DNA of 64,000 nucleotides from Margaritifera margaritifera (GCA_029931535.1 JAQPZY010001675.1:5360501-5424500); one strand, 5' to 3'. Counted from the stretch's first letter, positions 48,331 to 63,961 are shown. The notes: generated from the sequence alone by a model not told the origin. Made by a program: numbers and translations.

Positions 48331-49415
48331 AAGGTAACTTGTGTCTTCTGTACGAAATTACTATTTTCTTGCTTTATTGTTGGAATCATGTGTTTTACGC
48401 TTGCGAGCTTGTATTTTTTTTTTTTCTTTTCTTTGGTTGTGCTAGAAATATAGCTGTTTCAAAGAATAGAAAAAAGGAAGGAAAATCAATGGTAAAAGGG
48501 GAAGTGGTATTTTCAAATATGTTGTTCCCAACATATTTGCAGTATTTTCGAGAAATACGATATTTTCCCCAACATTTTTGATTAAGGTAAGAAGGGTGGC
48601 TATTTTTATTAAAATTTTTATTATTTCACTTTTGGAATGAAGTTATGTTTTTGTATTTGTTATTCGATTTCGTGAAATATAAGGCTTGAAAAGACCAACA
48701 GGTTAGGTGTAAGAGGGTTTAAAAAAAGGTAAAATTCAGGAGTTCCAGCAATTTCTTGCCAGAGAGACTCTTCGTCACCTGACCGCGCTACAACTTAGCA
48801 TGTAGTATAGCGTTGTATGTGTGGAGCCCAAGTATGCGGATTATGTTGAGGGAGGTAAACGATCACAGGTTTGGGCATTTGCAGACAACAAAACAGCCTT
48901 GTAATAAACCTGCTTCAAATGTCTTTACTAAAATATTTATATTAATTTGCAGTCGTACCGTGATCGGCAATACAAATAAGTTGCAGAAAAGCAAAAATAA
49001 AAAAAAAAAAAAAAAAAAAAAACAACAAAAAAACAATTGTCTCAGAACCCCTCATTCCCGACAACCGATGCGCAGGTCAGTGAGAATGACGCAGGGAAAA
49101 TGCGATCTTGCCTTGTAAAGAAAGCATATTAAGATTACAAGGGAGGGCAGTTGCCGTACTTTTAGAGAAGCCTTTTAGAAAGTTTGTCACTTTCAGCAAG
49201 AGATCATCTAAATTGTTTACTAAAATGTATCTGTCACCTACTCTCAGATACAAAAAATGGTGTCCTTCAGCTCTCGACATCGACATGTGTGCATCATTAT
49301 AAAAGTGCTAAAAAAAGCCGAACCTGAAAAACATGTATTGAGTCATGAAATAATTTCATGTTATGCAGAATCTACCGGAAAGAGTTATGAAATTAGAGAG
49401 AGAGAGAGATGCCTT
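48331..49415. other. Intergenic, no recognised gene
   Basis: AT-rich with a poly(A) run at about 48999-49021. Short frames only. Confidence 0.45.
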
Positions 49416-49800
49416 TGTCTTGTTAGGTTTTTATTTAATAAGTGGCATGCATTATGGAATGAGGTGTCCATGACAATCTTCACTCATTAAAACCTACTTC
49501 AATCGAATGGTCCCCATCCTATAGACCAGTACGTAAGGACGAAGTGGTTGTTGAACGTCTTAAAATTGGACACACTTGGATAACTCATACCTTCAGTTTG
49601 AAGGGCGAGGACCAACCAATGGGTATCACTTGCAATGAACCCTTTACCATCAATCACTTTTTGATTAACTGTATCGACCTCCAACCTATACGCGATCGAT
49701 ACTATAGTTTTAAAAATATGAAAGAACATTTTTGACAAAATAAGTGCATCTCAGATTTTTGATTTCTTGAAAGAAGCAAATATTTATAACAAAATATGAC
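49416..49800 (+). mobile_element. LINE retrotransposon 3' fragment (C-terminal domain after RNase H)
   Basis: Fragments RFLFNKWHALWNE, then after a frameshift SIEWSPSYRPVRKDEVVVER, LKIGHTWITHTFSLKGED, and TCNEPFTINHFLINC..RDRYY follow the order seen at the end of the second ORF of I/Jockey-group-like LINEs. There a zinc-knuckle-like C..H..C segment follows the RNase H domain; here the first cysteine appears lost. A stop after KNMKEHF and the shift near 49465-49490 make it a dead, 5'-truncated copy. Clade assignment is tentative. Confidence 0.7.
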
Positions 49801-50010
49801 TTTCTGAATCGTCTGAGTGATTTTAATCGATATATCACGGTTTCTTGATTTGAAATATCTTGTGTGATATTATCATGATCGAATGAATCGCGGCGATTTA
49901 AATGGTTCTGTGATATCTGTTGTTTCTTGAAAGTCTAGGTTTTACAATATTGCTATATGCTGGGACATATTATGTTCATACTATAATCCCAGCTATATTA
50001 ATATCTCCTT

Positions 50011-50052
<42 letters not shown>

Positions 50053-51519
50053 AGTAATCAATCTAAATAGTAAATAAATGAGAGAGGAGGATGTAACTTT
50101 TGTTTTTAAAAAAATCATAAAAGTTCTGAAATCAATTTAACTACTAGATGTTTTTGAGTGACACTATAGGACCTTTTTTTGACTTTCAGTGGACTTAGAA
50201 GTCCATTACTATTAATGGACTTCTGGCCTAGTGAAAATAGAAAATAACAGGGCTGGCTGAAAAATAGTCCTGGATTTTAAAAAACAAACAAACTGGTTTA
50301 TCACTAAATAATTAAATCCATATCGTATTTCATCATCTGATGTTTACTTTCTGTATTGCTTTATGAAAATTAAGCACACAAATAAAAAAAAATCCCCAAT
50401 GATAATTAACCTGTGCTCACGCATAACCTGTTATATATAGTCGGCACAAAACAATAACTATTTTGTCATCAAAGAAGGGACAGACCATTTAATTATCGGG
50501 GGCGGGGGGTGCGCCTGTTTTTTTTTGCGAATCATGTTCTTTTTTTCTTTCTCTAAATAATTAATTTTTTCAACTAATATAATGGATATAATAAGTTCTT
50601 TTTAGCTACACATCAGAGTAAAAATATATTTTTCGAGCTAATGTGGAGGGGGGGGGGCAGATTTTTTAAAATAAAACCAGCACCCCCCTCCACTCTCCAC
50701 ACCCCCCCCCCCCCAAAAAAAAAAATTAAATGGTTGGTCCCTAAGCAGGAAAGAGGCTAAATTGTACGAAAATTATGTACTTGTTCAAAATAAATCATAA
50801 GCTAGTATTTAGGCGAACATATTTGCAAATGTTTAAATGTTTAGAAAGATTTGGGTTACCAAATGAAGCATGCTTATCCCTATTATTGATAGAGACTGGC
50901 ATAAAGTTAAGTTAAAATAATCGCTTAGTCGGTTTTTCAGTAAAATCTCACTTGAAAGGATGCCAGTCTTTGAACAGCAACTACTCTGTTATTGGTAGAC
51001 TGATTTGATGAGTTGAACGGCATTTAATATGCCAGAAATAATATTAGAGATCCGTGTCAGGGAATTGAGTTTCAAGGTCCAGAGTTGATATATGTATATA
51101 TATCATTCGAAGTATTGCCAATTGAAGGAAAAACTTGTGGATTATAATATGTTGACAGATTCTATAATAATTCCTTTACCAAGCAAACTATCGAAAAACT
51201 GCGACACGGTTCCCTAAAATAAGATGTTGACTATCATCGAGACTATTTCAATTACGTTATGGGTCCGATCGTTATTATATTTTCTATCAGGATACTCTAG
51301 CACTCTGTATTCTACATCTAGCTTCCCACCACCACTCCAACACTACCAACATATAACAAGTGTATGTATTTTTTATATATCGTTGTTCAAAATATAAAAT
51401 TGTTACGTTGCATCATTATTTTTATATTTTACAGTTTTGCATGCTTTTTTGTTCTCTCTCTCTCTCTCTAGCATTGTGTTCGCGTCAGTCAGTGTAAAAA
51501 CCTTGCATTTCGAGTATAC
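49801..51519. other. Intergenic with simple repeats
   Basis: Holds (GA)n at 50011-50049, a perfect 12-bp hairpin at 50197-50224, and G and C runs at 50646-50657 and 50701-50714. No gene recognised. Confidence 0.5.
50011..50049. repeat. (GA)n microsatellite
   Basis: About 19 uninterrupted GA units. Confidence 0.95.
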
Positions 51520-51710
51520 TTTTTTTTGCTGGGGTTGGGGGTGGAGTTAAATGTACTTATAACACATTGGCACTATCATGCAGAGGAAATGAGAGCTATG
51601 TGCCTTTCCCAAACGAGGCAGCCGAGATGGGCTGGTCTAGGCGGGTATCGAACCCTCAACTCTTGGATTACGAGTCCGATGCTCTACCAACTGAGCTGCC
51701 ACGGCTCCCG
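51520..51710 (-). mobile_element. tRNA-derived SINE (tRNA-Thr(CGU)-like head)
   Basis: On the minus strand the head GCCGTGGCAGCTCAGTTGG contains an A-box, an anticodon-position CGT (complement of 51670-51672) and a B-box GGTTCGATACC (complement of 51644-51654). The 3' side does not pair with the acceptor stem, so it is not a functional tRNA. A body of about 100 bases follows and ends in GCAAAAAAAAG at about 51520. Confidence 0.78.
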
Positions 51711-51719
51711 CCTTTGTGT

Positions 51720-52702
51720 GTGATATAATCTAGGAATTAAAGGATGATGATATCAAATAAACCATCGTATTAACAAAACCGAAAAACATTACTTTACCAG
51801 TGTCGAAACATATACATCAAATTTCAAATAATAAATTTCCAAGGCTAGTGTGTTAAAGACAGTTTGACCTATTTTTGTCAAACTTGAGACACGACAACTT
51901 TATTTCACAATTTTTCCGTAGAAATTGACATTTTGCAATGTTACTGTCATAATTTGAAGATATACATTTTTAGCCACCTTCTTACCTTAATGCATAAATA
52001 GCGACAAAGTGAAATTTGGGCTTAGAATTACCGATTTCATCTGCCTTACCTGGCTTAATTTCATATTTGCATAAAAATTGTTAAAAGATGCATTTGTAGA
52101 CATTTATTTAAATGACTTTGTTGAGGGTAAATTGTGTAAATATAATCGTCACCATATAGCCCGTATTATGCTGACATGCCGTTAAACCTTATATATACAT
52201 ACATACTATATATGTGAGACAAGAAATTGTGTGTATATTTGTATACATATGCACAAGGTCTGTGGATTGTTTGAGTAACTTTTGTTTATTTTTGTTGTTT
52301 ATCTTGTACTGTATTTATAGTCAGTATTATTTTATTAATCATCATTTCACCAGTAGTGTGTTGAATCCATTTTTACCCATGTGAGGGTTCTCTTTTATTT
52401 CTGTTGTAATTATGGCATCTGTTGATAGATCTGATGAATACGACAATAATATGACCATAATTAAAAAAATTTGTTTACATTCAAATTAATATTATTTTGT
52501 ATACAAATCTGTCACTCTTGTTTAGTTAAATGAAAATGTACCAAAAAATGGGTTGCTTTTCTATAGACTGCCATAACAACACAAATTTACTATGTTATAT
52601 AAGCATATGTGTAGTGTTATTGATAATATTATATGTATGTAGTCTTTAATATTTTGCTTTCGGTGTTGATTAGTGCTAAATATTGTTGTTACTAATTAGA
52701 TG

Positions 52703-52733
<31 letters not shown>

Positions 52734-53019
52734 CGATGAAGCAAACACATAAATTATAAAGTTCGTTACATTTAGTCATTTGTTCTCTTTGGTATTGTTT
52801 AAGACTACAGAGTAGCGCACTGACTATTAGGAGGGTGTATGAGGCCACTGGAATTTTTTTTTTCTTTATACATTTCCTGTTGCCTTTATTTACTGCTGAC
52901 CATGTATTGATAGATCTTAAATATGGCATGTATTGATAGATCTGATGATACAATAATAATGCGACTATAATTAAAGATTTGTTTTAAAAAAATTTGTTAA
53001 CAGATTTGTTAAAAAAAAT
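51720..53019. other. Intergenic, no recognised gene
   Basis: AT-rich. A poly(A) run lies at 52700-52730. The segment GTATTGATAGATCTGATGA(A)TAC recurs at about 52421 and 52931, a minor duplicated block. Confidence 0.45.
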
Positions 53020-53500
53020 TGTTTACAGTCCGTACATCCGTCCCTTATCTGTTTCAGCGATATATAGGGCCATGAAATCTTGCGCCATCTATAATCGCCA
53101 TACGTTGATGATGTTGATCTATTTACATTTTCAGATTTTTTTTTTTTTTTTATCGAAGTTATGACCCTATGTGACTTCGAATTTTTCAAGTTTGTCCTGA
53201 ATCCGTCTCAGCGGGATTGCACAAAAACTGTTCAGCATAGAGCCATGTAATTTTACACAATTTATCATGGTCATCAGTATATGATCACACCTATATCCCT
53301 ATTGTATCGAAGTTATGCCCATTTGTGACTTAGAATTTTCCTGAGTCTGTTTTAACGCGATACAGAAAACTATTTGATGTAGAGTCATGAAATTTACACA
53401 CTTTATAAAGGTCATTTCTTGATGACCTGATTAGATTTTCACATGTATCGGGCTATTTTTATTTTTTTTACAGAGTTATGACCCTTTGTGACTTAGAATT
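53020..53500 (+). repeat. Tandem repeat, about 170-bp unit, three diverged copies
   Basis: ATCGAAGTTATGACCCTATG, ATCGAAGTTATGCCCATTTG and ACAGAGTTATGACCCTTTG recur at about 53151, 53308 and 53471, each followed by TGACTT(C/A)GAATT. Blocks like AGAGCCATGTAATTTTACAC recur in register. Confidence 0.75.
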
Positions 53501-54431
53501 ATACAAGTGAGTTCAGTCTCCAGCATTTGTATACCGAATTTCCAGCATTTTTCTTCTGGAATTATAACACGAAGGCCCAGGATGCTAGCCAGGTTAATAT
53601 GTAGAATTTTTTTATGAAGGGGAAATGGTGTCTTATTATTGGACATGACTTCCTTGTACAAAAAAAATTTCAATATTTTTTTTTTAAATTTGTAAAACAG
53701 GACATGGGATAAACGTTGGAGAAATAACGCTACCAGGAACATTGCACCATTGTGAGGTATACGTGTTTTACAAACACAGTTTCTAGTTGTTCCTTCTGTT
53801 GTAAATATGGCCAATTGTATATGGTGAAAATGTTTGTTTTTTATAAGGAACCATAAAATAAAATATTTCGGCTGAAATTAAAAATTCCACCTGGCTTCAA
53901 TCCTCGATATTTCACACATGGACAGCACTAAATATCTACTAAATTTAGTACATATTTGTAAGAATCAAAGAAAAATTCGTAAAACGTCATCTGGGATATT
54001 TTGGCATGCCCCATATGAATTAAGCTTATTTTGATGTACATGTAAATATTAGGCCCTCTTATTTGCCGTGGAAGTTTGCGCGCTATCTCCAAAGTCTTGT
54101 ATTTTAGTAAAGCTATAATTAAATCAGTTTGTAACTTGATCTTGCCTTGAATTTATAAAACTTTTCGAGTCAAGGACTCAGACTTTTACTCCCACCTCAA
54201 TCGTCAAAGTCTAAGGAATATTTTATAGGAAAGGAGTCACCAGAGCAGAAAATGTTTCGATTTTATCAAACGTTGTCAATAGCTTCACATATTGAATCTC
54301 GAGGTTTCGAGTAAATTCTCAATCTTGAAAGTTTTATAAATTCGAAGGCATAATTTAAACAAAATCGACAGAATATAAATCTTTAAATAATAGTTATTAT
54401 GATTTTGACACGAACTATATACGAATAACGA

Positions 54432-54490
<59 letters not shown>

Positions 54491-54820
54491 TGGATATTTT
54501 TTCTTTTTAATATAAATATTACGGTCACTGACGGATCATGGGTTTGTCTGCTTAATTAGTGTTCTGGAAAACAGGGTTTAGTTTGTATTGAAGTCCATTT
54601 TTTGTGTCTTTTTTTTTCGGGGGGGGGGTTATTTATTTTTTTGGGTTTTTTCTCCCTTTTTCTGCTCTTCCCAACCTACCCCGACTTTTTTTGTCTTTTT
54701 TCCCTCGCAATTTATGAAAAGGTATAACTGCTGTATTCTCTATTTATGTTGTATACTAAGTGTACCATATTATGAAGAAATAGCATATTATTGTCCAGGG
54801 GTAAACGTTTATAATTTTTG
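53501..54820. other. Intergenic, no recognised gene
   Basis: AT-rich, with a (TA)n run at 54434-54488 and T/G low-complexity sequence at about 54600-54700. Confidence 0.45.
54434..54488. repeat. (AT)n microsatellite, about 27 units
   Basis: Uninterrupted alternating AT. Confidence 0.96.
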
Positions 54821-55623
54821 AGCTCTACTGGTCATAGACTAGAAGAGCTTATGGGATGGTCTGTTTTCCGTCCTAAATGAAAATTGCCGCTTGTGCATCA
54901 AATATGGCCGCTACAGCGGCCATCTTGAAAATCTTGGTATCGCTACTCCTCCTGAATGGATGGTCATATCAACATGGAGTTTTCACTAAAAGACTTCTTA
55001 TGATGTCTAGTTGGTCCTAAAAAAACTAACAGTGCGATCTGACGTCTATTATGGCCGCTACAGCGGCAATCTTGAAAATTTTCATATCGTTACACCTCTT
55101 GAATGGATGGTCATATCAACATGGACTTTTCACTAAAAGATTTCTTATGATGTCTAGTTGGTTCTGAATAAAATTGTTACCCATCCGACATCCAGTCTTG
55201 TTATCGCCATTTCTCCGAATAGAAAGTCATATTGACATGAGATTTTCACCAGAAGACTTCTCATGATATCTGGTTGGTCCTAAATGGAAATGGTGCCAAT
55301 CTGATATCCAATATGGCCACCATGGCAGCCATTTTTAAAATCTTGTTATTGGTACTTCTCCAAAATGGAAAGTTATATCAACATGGGGTTTCCACCTGAA
55401 GACTTCTTATGATGTCTTGTTGGTTCTGAATTATGTCTTGTTGGTCCTAAATGAAAATGTTGCCAATCTGACATCCACAGCAGCTAATTTTAAAATCTTA
55501 TTGTTAAAGAATATCAAAGATGGTTTCAGCACTCAGCAGTTAACGGAAGCACTAGTCTTATCTTGAATTCCTGGAAATTCTTTTCGGCCAGTAGAGCGTC
55601 AGTCCCCCCGAGGGACTCTTGTT
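54821..55623 (+). mobile_element. Helentron-like non-autonomous element with both ends (family A, copy 2)
   Basis: The 5' end reads AGCTCTACTGGTC, which with the nearby AGAAGAGCT can form a stem, then GAGCTTATGGGATGGTC. About five core units of roughly 145 bp follow, e.g. ATGGATGGTCATATCAACAT and CTTATGATGTCTAGTTGGT. The 3' end carries GGCCAGTAGAGC, the inverse of the 5' GCTCTACTGGTC, then a hairpin AGTCCC..GGGACT and CTTGTTT. Subterminal inverted repeats plus one terminal hairpin and tandem core match HINE/pearl-type elements of bivalves. No transposase is encoded. Confidence 0.8.
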
Positions 55624-56863
55624 TGACACCTATTTTGTCACGCTTTTCTTTAATATTAGTATGATACTAACACTGGCACTTGATGCTTATCGCGTTGAAA
55701 AGCTAGAGACCTATCCTGATATGTTTATGTCCTAGAAACATTTAGCACAGAAATTAGTTGAGCATTGTTTCTTGGTTAAGAAGATATGGAGACTATGTGA
55801 TACCATTCGTCCGCACGTGCCTATGTTCTTCCGAGCTTAATAAAGCCCAGCTCTTCTGTTTATAGCAGGTTCCTGGTTTTACTTTTGATTGATAAATTTA
55901 ATTTTGTATGTATTGTCTGTTTGTCCCGCACTGATTGTATTGTGATTTCAGTGTACGTTTCAGTGTTTTGCGGTGATAACATTAATTGTGCATCTCTCAA
56001 TGATATTTTTTTTTTTTTTTTTTTTTTAATAAAATCAATTTTAGGTAGCAAATATTGGATTGTGAAATGATTGTTAGTTATGTATAGTTTCATGGAATTT
56101 ATTGTCTCGCCTGCGCCAGCGAATGGCGAAACATAGGTATTATTTTTCTATTGGCGGCGTCAACGTTGCGATTTTGTGGTTTTCGCTGACAACTGCGTCA
56201 CACTTCCGGTACTTGTGAGGCCGCGGATAACTTCACTCGGAACGTCCTCGGCCTTTTCTGTCGCATGCTGGAATAAAATCTCGGATGTAAATGGTGGCCA
56301 CTTTGAATAGTCATTAGACCCGTTGTTGTTTTTACGCCATAATAACCTCATTGACTTCACAACGAATTAACGACGTGCCATCACTAATATCAGTATATTT
56401 GAGGCTATGGAAACTGAACGAGTTCTCCATTTTTTTTAATTCAAAAGTTCCAGCAGTTTATACAAAATTAAAAGTGCAGATATTTCATTGATGGTTTAAA
56501 CATTGTGAAATATTATTTCAGCGTATGTATTTCATTATAAAGATCTATTCTTTGTATGTAGCCGAATGCTCGTCCGTCAAAAACCTACCAATTCTTGACG
56601 TATCAATACGATTACTTCCGAGTTTCTTTCCGAGAGTTGAAGTTATTCGACTGTCATCGAAAAAAGACGAGGATGTTGTGAATGGAGATAACTTATCAGC
56701 CTTTATTTTCGAAAGAAGTGTGAAAATTTCGAACCTTTTTACCCATTATGTACCACGCCGCTATGAAGCAACCAACCAATCACTACGAATAACGTCACTG
56801 TTTCCTGACTAACCAATTGGGAGACAGAGATATTATACAGTTATGCGCCTTTGTTGAGTTAAG
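55624..56863. other. Intergenic, no recognised gene
   Basis: A 95-residue plus-strand frame (56525-56812) and a 66-residue minus-strand frame (56360-56160) are open but resemble nothing known. The CpG-containing GGCGGCGTCAACGTTGCG at about 56153 looks like part of a degenerate interspersed repeat. Confidence 0.4.
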
Positions 56864-56952
56864 TACATTGTTTTATTAAGCTGTGAAATATTATATTAGC
56901 CGACGCAAAGCGGAGGCCAATATATGTATTTCACAGCTATTTAAACAATGTA
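56864..56952. repeat. Long foldback (MITE-like or structured RNA-like hairpin), about 38-bp arms
   Basis: TACATTGTTTTATTAAGCTG on the left pairs with the inverse of AGCTATTTAAACAATGTA on the right. Pairing continues through GTGAAATAT..ATATTAGCC on the inner arm, with a 13-base loop GACGCAAAGCGGA. Flanks show similar TTGAGT(T/G)AA segments, a possible target duplication. Confidence 0.75.
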
Positions 56953-59998
<3,046 letters not shown>

Positions 59999-60119
59999 AC
60001 AAATATACACTAAACAGCTGGAAGTGCTACCCCTGGATCCTACAGGAGAATGCTTGATGACATTAACATAATTTTTTAAATACGAATAAATAAAAATATT
60101 ATCATACAGGTTAGATAAC

Positions 60120-60215
60120 TTTTAATTTGTACTCTACGGAGATTCGAACCAGGATCTGCGGGCTACGGCACCCATCGCCTGGCATGTAAGCACCAACCCC
60201 AACCCAAAAATGATG
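60120..60215 (-). mobile_element. Possible tRNA-derived SINE fragment
   Basis: The minus strand has a good B-box, TGGTTCGAATCTCC, near 60135-60148, preceded by a tRNA-like segment. An A-box is not clear and there is no cloverleaf. It lies next to a (TA)n run. Confidence 0.35.
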
Positions 60216-60231
60216 CTACATAGTCGGTGGT

Positions 60232-60232
<1 letters not shown>

Positions 60233-60304
<72 letters not shown>
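60233..60304. repeat. (TA)n microsatellite, about 35 units
   Basis: Uninterrupted alternating TA. Confidence 0.97.
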
Positions 60305-60306
<2 letters not shown>

Positions 60307-61280
60307 GAACGGTCTCGAGGTAGATTATGGTCAGGATCCGACACATTCTGAATTGGACTCCACCTTCAATCCCTGAAGGTAATTACATGGTACGATTGCA
60401 GTCTAGCTCATAATTGTTTCATCCTTTCATACCTTACAAATTTCAAGCCATACCTTCCTTCGTCCGCTTAAACCTTTGCAATTTGGAGATTGTCGTCGTC
60501 AGCGACGAGTGCAATGTTAAATTAAATTATGCATATCTCGTTCTTTTAGCGAATGAGAATATTACGGTTCAACCGTCCATTAGTCATTTCCTTATTATAC
60601 AGGATTAACCTCCCTTTGATGTTCGCCTTAGAACAAAGAAACTGCGTTCTTTGTTATTAAAAAAAAAAAAAAGAAAAGATTGCTATAAATGTTTTTGCTT
60701 TATTGACAATAAAGAAAAATCGTATTCGTTACATTGCCGTTTGCAAATAACAATTTCATTTATTTCCTTTGAGAACGAATTTCACTTCAACTGTCGTTTC
60801 TATGTTGCTGTCTGTTGCCAGTCTTTTACGTAACAATTTATGGCTAAACTTTGACGTCGAACGAAACATTACTTACTTTCATCCGGTCAAAGCGACGGAT
60901 ACGTAGGTGCATAACGGGCTGCTGGGTCGGCGCAATAGCCCAGCTACAGATTAATGTTAAGTTAACACTGAACAGTTTCGTATGATTGGCAATGGTAAAG
61001 TTTTAATACTAGAGGTGTGGCTAAGTTTTCTCACAGTATCTCAATCATTATTAACAAAGGTGTCACGAATGTATGTAAGCCAATAGCAGGCCTATGAAAC
61101 ATCAGTTTAGTACAACAATTAAAAACAAAAGTTTGTGCCAGTTGTGTTTGAGTTTAAGTTCAAGGTCATAGTCGTTATGGGTGGATGCCTAGATAGGAGC
61201 AACTTTGTACAGGCATCTGCTTGGCAATTCTCAAAGTAATTTTGCGGAAAAACGGCCCGTTAACAGTCTACGTTTCTAGT

Positions 61281-61284
<4 letters not shown>
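60305..61284. other. Intergenic, no recognised gene
   Basis: Mixed sequence with a poly(A) run at about 60659-60672. Short frames have no recognisable features. Confidence 0.45.

Positions 61285-61371
<87 letters not shown>
61285..61371. repeat. (TA)n microsatellite, about 43 units
   Basis: Uninterrupted alternating TA. Confidence 0.97.
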
Positions 61372-61373
<2 letters not shown>

Positions 61374-61639
61374 AGTCACGCTTGATAAACTTTTGCTACT
61401 GTCATTTCCACGATTTTGTTCGGTATTTATCAGCAATGGGGTTGAGATGTAGTTTTGCTGGTTTTCACTCACTGTTGGAGGTTGGGTGGGTGTAAGAATA
61501 AATGGGTGAAATAACATAAATAAATGTTTGCTTCGAAAATATTTTATCCGTCCTCTTAAGAGCATTAAAAATACGCGTTGATGAATGCGTTGTAATGTAT
61601 TGCAGTGAATGGATTTTCATCCGACATGATGCATGCAGG

Positions 61640-62380
61640 TACATGAACTTTGTCCAGATTGTGTCAGGGGGTGGCTCCTTCAGCAACGGTGTGGCTTCCT
61701 GAGGAACCAGTTGTAAAATATGTTTATTACTTCTTTTAACGGCTGAACCACTTTCAATCAAATTTGGTAGGAGTATAGGACATTCTTTATCAAACTTTTG
61801 TTCTGGGTGGCTCCTTTAGTAACAGCGTGGCTTCCAAAGCAATAATATGGAAACCTATTTCAACTTATTAAAACTAGTATCGTTTTTTAGGATATGCTTT
61901 TGAAAACTGTGTCTGGGGTGTCTCTCCAGGCAATTATGTGGCTTCCAAAACAGCATATTCTCAACTTCTTTAGAACACCTGACCCAATTATGATCAAACT
62001 TGGGACAAATGTTTATTAGGACATGCCCTATCAAAATTGTGTTTGGGGCGACTCCCTATTAAAAGCGTGGATTCTTTAGTAACCACACGAAAACAATCTT
62101 TTTTAAACTTCTTCTCTAGAACGGTTGAGCTAATGTTGATCAACTTGGTTGAGATGTTTGTTAGGACAGTCTCTGTACAAAAATGTGTCGTGGGTGGCCG
62201 CCACTGCCGTTGCGTAACTTCCACTGCAACCATTATGGAAACCTATTTTCAACTTCTTCTCCTGGATGGCTGAGTCAATTCTGATCAGACGTTGAATGTT
62301 TCTTTGGACACCCTCTTGAACATTGTTTTTATTCGAGGTGGCTCTCTTAACGCAGTAGGGGCATATTTCAAACAATAATA
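61640..62380 (+). repeat. Tandem repeat family D, about 145-150 bp unit, five copies
   Basis: GGGGTGGCTCCTTCAGCAAC, GGGTGGCTCCTTTAGTAACA, GGGGTGTCTCTCCAGGCAAT and GGGGCGACTCCCTATTAAAA recur in register with GCGTGGCTTCCAAAGCAA, GGAAACCTATTTCAACTT and GAACGGTTGAGCTAAT-like blocks. Neither the 5' nor the hairpin module of families A-C was seen at its edges. Confidence 0.8.
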
Positions 62381-63806
62381 ATTACTGAAATTCATATAAG
62401 GCAAATCGCGGGGAGGAGGAGCTGTTTTAATTTTAAAATCACTTTCACATAAATTTGTATCCCAAAGTTTGGAATGTCTCCCTTGCGGTGGTGTAAGCTA
62501 TGAGTGGCTGAATGTGCAGACGGTGTAAGAAAATTAGCACACAATCGGTGAGGGGTCAGATATAGAGTTAGTCACCTTGTTTTGATTGGGAGATGGGAAG
62601 TGGGTGTTAACATTAGTTTTCCTTCTTTTACTGACAGAAATGAGTCTCACTGACTTCAAGCCTTTTTTCTATGTCAGAAAATTATTCGCTTGGAGCAGGA
62701 GCAGAGGTAGGAGTAGATGGAGCAGGATTAGTAGGGGTAGAATGAAGAGGGTTAGTAGGAGCATGTAAAGTTGTTAGTAGACTCAGACACATATAAAGGC
62801 AGTAACTCATTGCAAATGACACATGCGATACCAATAAGCAACAACAAGTTTTATATGGACAGTGTCCCAAATAATGCCTTTGACTCTTTTATCTCTTATT
62901 TGCTGTGTGTTTAATTCTTCATCAGAGATACCACGCAATTACTTTTCCATGCCCTCTTCTTTTTTATTATTATTTTTTTATATCCTGATCTATTCTAACT
63001 CATTTTGCTTCTTCTGTGGTTATTCTTCTTTCTGATCGAGTCAGGCTTTCTTCCGTAATATTTTTTCTATTCCAGCTCTTGTGTACCCCATTTCCGTCTT
63101 ACATCCGACTATTTGCTTGCTGCTTTGAGTGCGATCGCGATGTTTGCTTTTAACATGCGGTGCTAAATTCTACATGTCCCTTGGCAAGTGTAATATTTTG
63201 TGACAGTTAGTTTGTGACATTAAGTAACAATTAGTGACATCCAGCTAGTTATGCGACCAAAATTGATATTATGCGTAAATAAAAATATGACTGCGCCTGT
63301 AATTTTGTTTCTTAAGGTTATCATATCATTATTCCGATATTTTTTGTCAGTTGCGTCCATTTATTTTCCTGACTATGATTTTCACGAGTTGATAGTTTAT
63401 AGTCAGTAGTTTTGCCTCCAAAACAATAATATAAAAGAACAAAAAAATTATCAATAAGGAAAGGTGTTTTCATGCTATTACCCGCTATACTACTTCGATG
63501 CACTGTTGATATTACAATTAAAAGCTGCCAGTGATATCTAGTGCGTTCAGCTAGAGTGACTTTAAAAAAATTCTTTACAAGAGGTCATTAAGATTAGCAT
63601 AGTATAATGTGGTTCTGCATTTGCTTCTAGAATTATAACATTTTACCGAATTGTTTTGAATTTTATAATATTTTTATGAACACACAAGCTCGGCTTATTT
63701 TAGTCCAATCTACGTCGTCCAATCAATTTAGAGCGTAACTTCAAATATGGTAGCATGTATGATAAGTAAAGTTAAAGAGATCACTATCTGGTGCGTTCAT
63801 GAATAG
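62381..63806. other. Intergenic, no recognised gene
   Basis: Contains a purine-rich GGAGCAGGAGCAGAGGTAGGAG stretch near 62693-62760 and otherwise AT-rich sequence. Confidence 0.45.
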
Positions 63807-63961
63807 TATGCTCGCGTCACGACTTCTAATACATTAGCTGAGCGCAGAGTGGTCTCGGATGTAGAGGCCTATGGTAAGCATCTCGCCTCAGAGGCTAAGC
63901 AGGTTGCTGTCCTGGTCGGTCAGTGTGAAGCGCAGGCTGTTCATGCGAGAGCTTCGACAGG
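63807..63961 (+). other. Weak candidate exon at the window edge
   Basis: A GC-richer frame is open from just after TAG (63804-63806) and includes AERRVVSDVEAYGKHLASEA and KQVAVLVGQCEAQAVHARAS. It stops at a donor-like GTAGGT (63962). There is no ATG and the upstream acceptor would be weak. It could be an internal exon of a gene to the right, or chance. Confidence 0.2.

Noticed and set aside
51640..51710. tRNA-Thr(CGU) gene on the minus strand
   Set aside because: Good A and B boxes and an anticodon position, but the 3' side does not pair with the acceptor stem and a SINE body with an A-rich tail follows.
56525..56812. 95-residue frame as a gene
   Set aside because: No recognised family, weak start context and no neighbouring exons; retained only as a note in the gap description.
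63840..63920. Degenerate tRNA-like SINE head at the window edge
   Set aside because: The match to A and B boxes is poor; the stretch is better left as an uncertain open frame.
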